From: JBKEDC01 sp047972995
GTDB lineage: Bacteria; Bacteroidota; Bacteroidia; Bacteroidales; Prolixibacteraceae
Reading direction: 5' to 3'
DNA: 64,000 nt
Assembly: GCA_047972995.1 (NCBI GenBank)
Contig: JBKEBD010000008.1
Location: 65,803 to 129,802 of the forward strand
Made by a program: the position numbers and the translations under genes
In this document: piece by piece, positions 15,895 to 23,457 of the stretch
Position numbering within the stretch: position 1 is the stretch's first letter
How the letters are laid out: each line of letters begins with the position of its first letter
Notes under the pieces: model-generated
Seen by the model: only the letters and a program-made list of their open reading frames with translations
Databases searched by the model: none
Told to the model about the DNA's origin: nothing

Positions 15895-16920
15895 ATGAAC
15901 AATCAAATGAAACCCCAAGAGCGATTCTCTATTGACCAAATTGAAGAACCTAAGGATATTAAGGCTGTTATAGCTCAATTAATGAATAATCCCAATATTT
16001 CGCCAGCAAACTATTTCAATGATTTTAGTTCCGACGAAATGGCGGGAGATGATGGTGAAACAGCCGGATTTGGTATCTATGTGAGCGATGATGGCAGCAT
16101 GGTGTCTATGACTACTCATGCTTATCATCGGAGTTTATCGAAAGATCCAGAACTTTCGGCGGAAATACTTATTAGTAAAGCTTTTCGCCGAATGGTTTGC
16201 TTTGGCGCAAGACCCAAAGTGATGAGTGCATTTTTATATCATGTTGATGTTTCAGATGAAGCGGGAAAAGAAATTGCAGTTGGAGCTAAGCGAGGCATCG
16301 ACAAATGCGCACAACTTTTTGGCGTGAAAGTTGCCGATCGTAAAATACGTTTCGACCATTTTAAAGAAACAGGAAAGCCCACACTCATTATTACGGCAGT
16401 GGGGAAAATTGAAGAAACAAGCAAATTATTAACGCACAAGTTTAAACAAAAAGGAAGTAATTTGTTTGTAATAGGAGAGTCGAAAAATGACATTAACGCT
16501 TCGGAATACTTGCAGTTTTATCATCGAGTGCAGAATGAAGATTTTCCTATTTTTGATTTGAATCAAGAGGAACAGTTTCATCGCATTATGCCTGAACTCA
16601 TTGCACAAGATTTGATTTCGTCGGCAATTCCTGTGGGTAGAGGCGGATTGTTTTTCTCTTTGATTAGAGCTGCTATACCGGCTAAGTTAGGTTTTGATAT
16701 TACCACCGATGTGGAAATAAGAAGCGATGCTTTTCTTTTTGGCGAGTCAATGGGGCGTTTAATTGTGGGCGTTCCCGACGATAAGGTGGTAGATTTTGTA
16801 GATTATATGCAAACAACAGATATGTCATTCTTCACTTTGGGGCACACCACTAAAGGAGAAATACGAATAGATGATGAATCATATGGGTTCATTAGTCCTC
16901 ACCAACTCCCCCTTGAGTGA
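15895..16920 (+). CDS. AIR synthase-related protein (PurM/PurL fold)
   Basis: The 341-residue protein resembles half of the PurL/PurM ATP-binding superfamily: an N-terminal part with HAYHRSLSKDPELSAEILISKAFRRMVCFGARP and a C-terminal AIRS_C-like part with SAIPVGRGGLFFSLIRAA, LGFDITTDVEIRSDAFLFGESMGRLIVGV. The last segment corresponds to the LF-E-QGR motif of PurL. It is much shorter than PurL and is not a standard PurM. Whether it has purine biosynthetic activity or another role is unknown. It stands alone with its own promoter. Confidence 0.75.
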   Translation: MNNQMKPQERFSIDQIEEPKDIKAVIAQLMNNPNISPANYFNDFSSDEMAGDDGETAGFGIYVSDDGSMVSMTTHAYHRSLSKDPELSAEILISKAFRRMVCFGARPKVMSAFLYHVDVSDEAGKEIAVGAKRGIDKCAQLFGVKVADRKIRFDHFKETGKPTLIITAVGKIEETSKLLTHKFKQKGSNLFVIGESKNDINASEYLQFYHRVQNEDFPIFDLNQEEQFHRIMPELIAQDLISSAIPVGRGGLFFSLIRAAIPAKLGFDITTDVEIRSDAFLFGESMGRLIVGVPDDKVVDFVDYMQTTDMSFFTLGHTTKGEIRIDDESYGFISPHQLPLE

Positions 16921-16977
16921 GAGTGCAGCAATGCATAAACAGATATAGAAATAGATTAAATAAACCCCAATTCTATT

Positions 16978-17008
16978 ATTCCTCTCTATGGGGAGGATAG
17001 GAGGGCTT
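16978..17008. repeat. Degenerate GC-rich palindrome, single copy
   Basis: CCTCTCTATGGGGAGG followed by ATAGGAGGGCT matches in outline the right-hand element of the paired palindromes at 26.6 kb (CTCCCCC-CTA-GGGGGAG then GGAGGGGGCT), with several substitutions. It lies between the AIR synthase-related gene and menG. Confidence 0.5.
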
Positions 17009-17025
17009 AACTCAACAATTCAGAA

Positions 17026-17748
17026 ATGGAAGTATCACCTTATCAGGATTCAGATAAGAATAAGAAAGCGCAAGTGGAGGAAATGTTCGACAACATTGCG
17101 CCAAAGTATGATTTCTTAAACCACTCATTGAGCTTAGGTATTGATAAGCTATGGCGCAAAAAAGCCATTCGAATTTTAGCTAAGTTTTCACCTAAAACCA
17201 TTCTAGATGTAGCTAGCGGAACAGGCGATTTTGCAGTGGCCGCTACAAAGCTAAAGCCACAGAGGGTGGTGGGCTTCGATTTGTCGGAGCAAATGCTAAA
17301 GGTTGGTGAAGAAAAAGTGGCTAAGAAAGGATTGCAAGAGATCATTAGCTTTCAAAAAGGCGATTCGGAACAAATGCCATTTGGCACGGCAAGTTTCGAT
17401 GCGATTACTTGTGGCTTTGGTGTGCGAAATTTTGAGCATTTAGAAAAAGGATTGCATGAGTTTCATCGGGTGTTAAAAGACGATGGTGTAGCTCTTATTT
17501 TAGAGTTTTCAAAGCCCAAATATTTCCCATTTAAGCAACTGTATTTCTTTTATTTCTTCCGAATATTGCCATTCTTAGGTAAAATGATTTCAAAAGATGC
17601 TGCAGCATACAGCTACTTGCCCAAATCGGTGATGAATTTTGCAGAAGATGAGCAGTTCATGCAAATTATGACACAAATTGGTTTCAGAGAAGTTAAACAG
17701 TGGCGCTTAACTTGTGGTATTGCAACGATTTATTTAGGTAGAAAATAG
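17026..17748 (+). CDS. menG: Demethylmenaquinone methyltransferase
   Basis: The 240-residue class I SAM methyltransferase matches UbiE/MenG: FDNIAPKYDFLNHSLSLGIDKLWR at the start, SAM motif I DVASGTGDFA, SEQMPF, then TCGFGVRNFEHLEKGL and a C-terminal LTCGIATIYLGRK. It methylates demethylmenaquinone to menaquinone, the respiratory quinone of this phylum, at the inner face of the cytoplasmic membrane. It sits directly upstream of porT, a common pairing in Bacteroidota. Confidence 0.95.
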   Translation: MEVSPYQDSDKNKKAQVEEMFDNIAPKYDFLNHSLSLGIDKLWRKKAIRILAKFSPKTILDVASGTGDFAVAATKLKPQRVVGFDLSEQMLKVGEEKVAKKGLQEIISFQKGDSEQMPFGTASFDAITCGFGVRNFEHLEKGLHEFHRVLKDDGVALILEFSKPKYFPFKQLYFFYFFRILPFLGKMISKDAAAYSYLPKSVMNFAEDEQFMQIMTQIGFREVKQWRLTCGIATIYLGRK

Positions 17749-17756
17749 TATTCCAC

Positions 17757-17764
17757 TATCTTTG
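17757..17764 (+). promoter_or_regulatory. -7 element TATCTTTG for porT
   Basis: TATCTTTG lies 20 bp after a weak TTTA -33 element and 47 nt before the porT start, so porT may have its own promoter as well as readthrough from menG. Confidence 0.5.
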
Positions 17765-17811
17765 TGGCTTAATCTTTGTTGTAGAAGAGTAGAAATAAAA
17801 ATAAAAACAGA

Positions 17812-18591
17812 TTGAAAAGGATTGTATTCTTTCTTGCTTTGTTCTTCATGTGTGCATGGGCAAATGCACAACGAAAACACGTGCTAAATCTTTCCACCTA
17901 TGATAACAAAAAGTTTCATTGGGGGTTCTCATTAGGATTGAACTCCGTGGATTATCGTATGCATTTCTATCCAACTATGGGAGATAATCCTAATTTTGCG
18001 TACGACCCAAGATGGGCTAGCGATTTAAATCAGGTTGTTTCTACCGATAGAGTGAGAGCAGATTTAACAAGTGTGAAATCGGGGTTTACGGTGGCAATTA
18101 TCACCGACTTTCGATTGGGCAGATATTTCAATTTGCGCTTTTTACCTGGACTTTCATTCGGAGAACGCCAGCTAGTTTATACTTACAACGGCAAGTATAT
18201 GCCGATACATAATATATACACAGGATCTGTTGATCAACAGTATGTTCCAGTGCATTCCACTTATTTGGAGTTTCCTGTGCTTATAAAATATAAATCAAGT
18301 CGACTAAATAACCAAGCACCATATTTGATTGGGGGATTAGCCTACCGTCAAGATGTGTCGAGAACAGGAGAGGAAGACTTGCTAAATCTTTACGGTGGCA
18401 GCTTTTATTTGGAGTTTGGTATTGGGTTAGACAGCTATTTGCCATTCTTTAAATTTTCTACAGAATTAAAATTTAGCTTGGGTTTACAAAGTTTAATTGC
18501 TGATGCATCGCCAGATCAGCGTGCGTATTACTCGCAAGCCATAGAGTCGATAGCATCTAATATCTTTACCTTGAGTTTTCACTTCGAGTAA
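17812..18591 (+). CDS. porT: Type IX secretion system protein PorT
   Basis: The 259-residue protein has a signal peptide (FLALFFMCAWANAQ) and the PorT-type barrel: KKFHWGFSLGLNSVDYR, IITDFRLGRYFNLRFLPGLSFGERQLVY, STYLEFPVLIKYKS and NIFTLSFHFE at the end. PorT is an outer-membrane-associated component needed for type IX secretion. Position right after menG fits the phylum's usual order. The start appears to be TTG at 17812, because the frame contains no ATG that retains the signal peptide. Confidence 0.88.
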   Translation: MKRIVFFLALFFMCAWANAQRKHVLNLSTYDNKKFHWGFSLGLNSVDYRMHFYPTMGDNPNFAYDPRWASDLNQVVSTDRVRADLTSVKSGFTVAIITDFRLGRYFNLRFLPGLSFGERQLVYTYNGKYMPIHNIYTGSVDQQYVPVHSTYLEFPVLIKYKSSRLNNQAPYLIGGLAYRQDVSRTGEEDLLNLYGGSFYLEFGIGLDSYLPFFKFSTELKFSLGLQSLIADASPDQRAYYSQAIESIASNIFTLSFHFE

Positions 18592-18602
18592 AAAAAACAA
18601 TC

Positions 18603-20156
18603 ATGATTACAGATTTAAATCTTTCGCTGAGTCCCAAAGAGGCCTCGGCTTCGAGTTATTATATAGCAGAGGTGGCAAAAAAGCTTCACGTTCGTGTGGA
18701 TGAAATATCGCACATTGTCGAGCGAAGACGTTCTATCGATGCTCGACAACGAAATATAAAAATTAATTTGTCGGTTCGCGTTTATGTGGGTGAAGAACCC
18801 AAAGAAGAACGTGAAACTTACAATTATCCCGATGTGAGTACTGCACCTGAGATTATTGTGGTTGGAAGTGGTCCTGCGGGATTGTTTGCTGCGCTGCGTT
18901 TGATAGAGAACGGTTATCGTCCGATTGTTCTAGAGCGGGGGAAAGATGTAAGAGAACGTAAAAAAGATGTAGCGCAAATTTACCGTCAGCATTTGGTGAA
19001 TCCAGATTCTAACTACGGGTTTGGAGAAGGAGGAGCAGGAACTTATTCTGATGGGAAGCTATATACAAGATCGAAGAAACGTGGTAACTCGCGCAAGATA
19101 CTCGAAGTTTTAGTGCAATTTGGAGCTAATCCAGACATTCTTATCGATGCTCATCCTCATGTGGGAACAGATAAGTTACCTCGCGTGATTGAAAACATCC
19201 GCAAGCAAATTATCAGTTCGGGGGGCGAGGTGCATTTTAATAGTAGGGTGGAAGACTTACTATTGGAAGGTAAAAAATGTAGAGGTGTGAAAATGGCTAA
19301 TGGCGAAGTGTTGAAAGCGAGAGCTGTTATCTTAGCCACAGGACATTCGGCACGTGATGTATATGAAATGCTTCAACGCAATGAAGTAGAGTTGGAAGAT
19401 AAATCATTTGCAGTGGGAGTTCGCATTGAGCATCCTCAGGCGTTGATTGATAGTATACAATATAAGAGAGAGGAGAGAGGACCTTATCTTCCGGCTGCGG
19501 CTTATTCGTTTGTCGAGCAAGTGGAAGGTAGAGGGGTATATTCATTTTGTATGTGTCCCGGGGGATTCATCGTGCCGGCATCAACCTCTCCGGGTGAGAT
19601 GGTGGTGAATGGAATGTCGCCTTCTTTACGCAATTCACCATTTGCAAACTCGGGTTTTGTAGTGGAAGTGCGAATGGAAGATTTGAAGAAATACGAAAAG
19701 TACCAAGAATTTGCAGGCTTAGAATTTCAGCGAGAGATTGAGCGACATTGTTTTCAACTCAACGATGGTACACAGTTTGCCCCAGCTCAGCGAATTTCAG
19801 ATTTTGTGAGTGGAAAGCCATCATCGAGCTTGCCGGAATCTTCTTTTCGTCCGGGACTTGTTTCTCGAAATCTACATCAAGAATTGCCTCAAGCTGTCGC
19901 CGAAAAATTGCAACAAGGGATTGTGCAAATAAATAAGAAATCAAAAGGATTCAATACTGCTGAGGGAATTGTAGCTGCTGTGGAATCGCGCACCTCATCG
20001 CCCATTCGCATACCTAGAGATGCTGATACTTTATGTCATATTCAGATTAAGGGCTTGTATCCTTGCGGAGAAGGAGCGGGTTATGCTGGTGGTATTGTGT
20101 CTTCAGCCATCGATGGCGAACGCAGTGCTGATGCCATTAAAAATTTATTGGGCTAA
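18603..20156 (+). CDS. FAD-dependent oxidoreductase (conserved flavoprotein, unknown substrate)
   Basis: The 517-residue protein carries an N-terminal extension of about 80 residues, then the FAD-binding VVGSGPAGLFAALRL, the GFGEGGAGTYSDGKL segment, ILATGHSARDVY, and a C-terminal GLYPCGEGAGYAGGIVSSAIDGERSAD. This architecture belongs to a conserved bacterial flavoprotein family often listed as NAD(P)/FAD-dependent oxidoreductase; its reaction is not known. The gene follows porT by 11 nt. Confidence 0.88.
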   Translation: MITDLNLSLSPKEASASSYYIAEVAKKLHVRVDEISHIVERRRSIDARQRNIKINLSVRVYVGEEPKEERETYNYPDVSTAPEIIVVGSGPAGLFAALRLIENGYRPIVLERGKDVRERKKDVAQIYRQHLVNPDSNYGFGEGGAGTYSDGKLYTRSKKRGNSRKILEVLVQFGANPDILIDAHPHVGTDKLPRVIENIRKQIISSGGEVHFNSRVEDLLLEGKKCRGVKMANGEVLKARAVILATGHSARDVYEMLQRNEVELEDKSFAVGVRIEHPQALIDSIQYKREERGPYLPAAAYSFVEQVEGRGVYSFCMCPGGFIVPASTSPGEMVVNGMSPSLRNSPFANSGFVVEVRMEDLKKYEKYQEFAGLEFQREIERHCFQLNDGTQFAPAQRISDFVSGKPSSSLPESSFRPGLVSRNLHQELPQAVAEKLQQGIVQINKKSKGFNTAEGIVAAVESRTSSPIRIPRDADTLCHIQIKGLYPCGEGAGYAGGIVSSAIDGERSADAIKNLLG

Positions 20157-20255
20157 TTAGCTTTGCGGCAGTACCGGTATAGTTGATTTTGTTAAGATAC
20201 ATTGTGTAAACTGTATTTTTAGTGTTAGCAAAAGTTCATACTATGTTAAATAATT

Positions 20256-20304
20256 AAAAACTTAGGAAACTTAGAACATATTTTAAGTTTCCTAAGTTTT
20301 TTTT
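20256..20304 (+). terminator. Long palindrome: terminator of the FAD gene and possible TetR operator
   Basis: Arms 20256-20273 and 20284-20301 form a perfect 18-bp stem around a 10-nt loop and run into T up to 20304, a typical terminator. It also lies directly upstream of the tetR -7 element, so the symmetric CTTAGGAAAC text could serve as an operator for the regulator. The second role is inference. Confidence 0.75.
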
Positions 20305-20309
20305 GTTTA

Positions 20310-20317
20310 TATATTTG
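20310..20317 (+). promoter_or_regulatory. -7 element TATATTTG for the efflux regulator
   Basis: TATATTTG ends 4 nt before the ATG at 20322, implying a very short or absent leader. The upstream palindrome overlaps the region where a -33 element would lie. Confidence 0.5.
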
Positions 20318-20321
20318 CCAC

Positions 20322-20960
20322 ATGGAAGAACGTAATCAAGAAGTAATCAAGAAGGCCTTTGAGCTATTTGGGCAGTATGGCATAAAAAGTGTTAGCATGG
20401 ACGATATAGCAAGGGAACTGGCTATATCGAAGAAGACATTGTATAACCTAGTGAAAGATAAAAATAGCTTGGTTATGGATGTGATTGACTACATGAGAGA
20501 TATCTTTAAAGAATCATTAGAAGTGTTTCATAATGAAAAATATAATGCCATAGAGCAGTTTTTTCAGATGGGGCAAAGCATGGATGCCACCTTTGGTAGC
20601 ATTCAACCTGCTTTTGTGCGTGATTTACAAAAATATCATCCTGAAGCGAGTCGAATTGTGGTGGAAGAAAAAAAAGAAATTCAGGAAGCTGCATTTTTAG
20701 CTAATGTTCAACATGGGCAAGCGGCTGGCATATATCAAGAGGATGTTGATGGTGAAATTGTGGCTAGGATTCTATTGACTCTTCAATTGCACCTGCTCGG
20801 ACCAATGCTGAAGAATGAAGCCGCAACAGAAATGGTTTTTAGAAAAGAGGGCTTGCACCGAGAAGTACTCAAATATCATTTTCGAGCCATATGCACCCCT
20901 AAAGGGATGGAAGAATTGAAACGCCAAGGTGAGAAGTGGCAAAGAGAATGTAATTGCTAA
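20322..20960 (+). CDS. TetR/AcrR family regulator of the RND efflux operon
   Basis: The 212-residue protein has a TetR N-terminal helix-turn-helix: KKAFELFGQYGIKSVSMDDIARELAISKKTLYNLVKDKNSLV (about 10-52). The C-terminal ligand-binding part is helical and not family-specific. It is the first gene of a co-directional set with tolC, adaptor, RND pump and PG0541-type genes, so local control of efflux is likely. It may bind the 18-bp palindrome at 20256-20301. Confidence 0.9.
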   Translation: MEERNQEVIKKAFELFGQYGIKSVSMDDIARELAISKKTLYNLVKDKNSLVMDVIDYMRDIFKESLEVFHNEKYNAIEQFFQMGQSMDATFGSIQPAFVRDLQKYHPEASRIVVEEKKEIQEAAFLANVQHGQAAGIYQEDVDGEIVARILLTLQLHLLGPMLKNEAATEMVFRKEGLHREVLKYHFRAICTPKGMEELKRQGEKWQRECNC

Positions 20961-21024
20961 TGCAGGGCGAAGGCTCAATAAAGCGAAAAAACGAAATTTA
21001 ATTTAAAACTAGAAATAATAGAAA

Positions 21025-22362
21025 ATGAGAATCAGAACACTACTATGTTCAGCATTGTTGTTGATGGGAGGGCAAGTTTTTGCTTTCTCGCCACGAGTGA
21101 ATCAGCAAGAAAACAGTGCAGAAGAACCAGCGGAAAGCTATGTGCTGAGTTTAGACCAAGCCAAGGAAATGTCATTGGAGTATAACAGATCGTTGAAAAA
21201 TGCAGGCTTGACCATTGAGCAAGCCAATGCTTCAACTTGGGAAGCCATATCGCAAGGTTTGCCACAGTTGAGCGCCACAGTTGATTATTCATCGTTTTTT
21301 GGAGCTTCCAACTCTATGGAAATGGCACCGGGTGCATCAACAATAATTGAGTTTAACAACACTAGTAACCTCAACCTAACAGCATCGCAATTGCTTTTTA
21401 GCGGTTCTTACATTGTGGGTTTGCAAACTGCCAAACTGTATGAAGCAATGGTAGCTAAATCGGCAGAAAAAACCGAATTAGATGTTAAGCAACAAGTGGC
21501 TGATGCTTATTATGCTATTTTGTTGGCCGAGAAAACAAAAGAAATCTTAGAGCAAAACTTAGCTAATGTTATTGATCTTCGCGATAAAACAGAGCAAATG
21601 TACAATGCAGGAGTAGCAGAGCTTACCGATGTAGATCAATTGTCGATTCAAGTAACGATGTTGGAAAGCTCTTTGAGAACTACAGCACGCCAAACTTCAT
21701 TGGCTTACGATTTGCTCAAATTGCAAATCGGTATTTCTCCTTTGTCAGATGTAGAGTTGAATCAAACCATGGATGATTTTTTCTTGCCAGAGAATTTCTA
21801 TGCTGCTTTATTGAGAGCATTCAATGTGGCAGAAAATGTAGATTATCAATTGGTGGAGCAACAAGTGGCACTAACCGATAAGCAAGTTTCATTGGCTAAA
21901 ATGGAATATTTGCCAACGATTGCAGCAGGCTATAATTATTTGTATCAAATTATTGAGCCAAACTTCAACATGACGCCTAAAAACACCTTGCAGTTGAACA
22001 TGAGTATTCCGATTTTCTCTTCGGGGCAGCGCAAAGCAAAAGTGAGCCAAGCAAAAATAGATTGGGAAATGGCTGAAAACAACCGTTTGCAATTGAATGA
22101 TGCTTTGTTGACACAAGATCGCACCATCAAAACAAACTTGAAAACAGCGCTCGACCAATATGAAGCACAAGAGAAAAATGTGGAAGTAGCTAAACGTGTT
22201 TTCGATAATATCAATAGAAAATATGAAGCAGGTATGGTGTCGAGTTTAGATTTAACTACAGCCAACACCAATTACTTAAATGCCGAATCAAGCTACATTC
22301 AAGCTATGCTAGATGTGCTTAAAGCATATGTAGAAATTGAAAGATTCTACAACACAATCTAA
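21025..22362 (+). CDS. TolC family outer-membrane efflux protein
   Basis: The 445-residue protein has a signal peptide (ALLLMGGQVFAF) and two structural repeats of the TolC type: SLDQAKEMSLEYNRSLKNAGLTIEQA at the start and SIPIFSSGQRKAKVSQAKIDWEMAENNR in the second half. It would form the outer-membrane channel of the tripartite pump encoded next. It lies 64 nt after tetR and 27 nt before the adaptor gene. Confidence 0.93.
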   Translation: MRIRTLLCSALLLMGGQVFAFSPRVNQQENSAEEPAESYVLSLDQAKEMSLEYNRSLKNAGLTIEQANASTWEAISQGLPQLSATVDYSSFFGASNSMEMAPGASTIIEFNNTSNLNLTASQLLFSGSYIVGLQTAKLYEAMVAKSAEKTELDVKQQVADAYYAILLAEKTKEILEQNLANVIDLRDKTEQMYNAGVAELTDVDQLSIQVTMLESSLRTTARQTSLAYDLLKLQIGISPLSDVELNQTMDDFFLPENFYAALLRAFNVAENVDYQLVEQQVALTDKQVSLAKMEYLPTIAAGYNYLYQIIEPNFNMTPKNTLQLNMSIPIFSSGQRKAKVSQAKIDWEMAENNRLQLNDALLTQDRTIKTNLKTALDQYEAQEKNVEVAKRVFDNINRKYEAGMVSSLDLTTANTNYLNAESSYIQAMLDVLKAYVEIERFYNTI

Positions 22363-22389
22363 TTAAAATAACAATAACAGAAATAGAAA

Positions 22390-23418
22390 ATGAAAAAGTT
22401 TTTACTTGTAAGTATCGCATCTTTGGTTTTAGCTTCTTGTGGAAGTAAAGAGCAAGTGACTGAGGTTAAAGCAGTGGTGAAGAAACCAATTAAAACAACC
22501 CAAGTGGTGCGTGAAGTAATTCAAATTGAAGAAAATTACACCGCAACAATCAATGCGTATGATAAAGTGTATTTAGCACCAAATGCTCCTGGTCGTATTA
22601 AAGATGTAAAAGTGGAGGTAAATGACCAAGTGAAAAAAGGTCAACGTGTGGTAGATATGGACAATTCGCAATTAGTGCAATTGGAAGTGAACTTCGCAAA
22701 CCTAGAAAGAGAAATGGCTCGTATGGATACATTAATTAAGTACGGTTCAGTCTCACAACAAGTGTACGATCAAACTAAAACTTCCTATGAAGCCACCAAA
22801 GCTAGTTTGAACAACTTGCGTGAAAATACCGTGCTAAACGCTCCATTTTCAGGAGTTGTAACAGGTCGTTATTACGATGATAATGAAATTTATGGTGGTT
22901 CGCCAAATGCTAATGGTAAAGCAGCTATTGTAACTATCGAGTCGATCGACCGTTTGAAAGTGGAAGTGAATATGTCGGAACGTTTTTACCCTGTGGTGAA
23001 AAATGGTTTGAAAACAACATTGACAAACGAAATTTATCCTAACGAGAAATTCGAAGGTGTGGTGTCATTGGTATATCCTACAATCGATCCAACAACAAGA
23101 ACATTCACCGTGGAAATTACTATTCCTAATGCTGATGGACGTTTGCGCCCTGGTATGTTCTCTAAAGTTGATGTTAACCTAGGCGAAAAAGAAACTATTG
23201 TAGTTCCAGCTTCAACAGTAATGATTCTTGATGGTACAAACCAGCGCTATGTGTTTTTAGAGAACAATGGAATTGCAAGATTCGTGAAAGTGCAAATAGG
23301 TGCTCGCTTCGATGATAAACTAGAGATTATTTCTGACCAAATTAAAGTGGGAGATCATCTTGTTGTTGCTGGACAAGTGAACTTGAATGACGGCGACCAA
23401 GTGGAAGTGAAAAACTAA
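22390..23418 (+). CDS. RND efflux periplasmic adaptor (membrane fusion) subunit
   Basis: The 342-residue protein is a lipoprotein (VLASCGSKE lipobox) with the adaptor layout: split lipoyl domain (LAPNAPGRIKDVKVEVNDQVKKGQRVVDMD and VLNAPFSGVVTGRYYD), short helical hairpin, beta-barrel and membrane-proximal domain ending VVAGQVNLNDGDQVEV. It links the inner-membrane RND pump to the TolC channel. Confidence 0.93.
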   Translation: MKKFLLVSIASLVLASCGSKEQVTEVKAVVKKPIKTTQVVREVIQIEENYTATINAYDKVYLAPNAPGRIKDVKVEVNDQVKKGQRVVDMDNSQLVQLEVNFANLEREMARMDTLIKYGSVSQQVYDQTKTSYEATKASLNNLRENTVLNAPFSGVVTGRYYDDNEIYGGSPNANGKAAIVTIESIDRLKVEVNMSERFYPVVKNGLKTTLTNEIYPNEKFEGVVSLVYPTIDPTTRTFTVEITIPNADGRLRPGMFSKVDVNLGEKETIVVPASTVMILDGTNQRYVFLENNGIARFVKVQIGARFDDKLEIISDQIKVGDHLVVAGQVNLNDGDQVEVKN

Positions 23419-23457
23419 GTAAAACACGATTCTCTAAAATTGATTAAAAAATAAATT

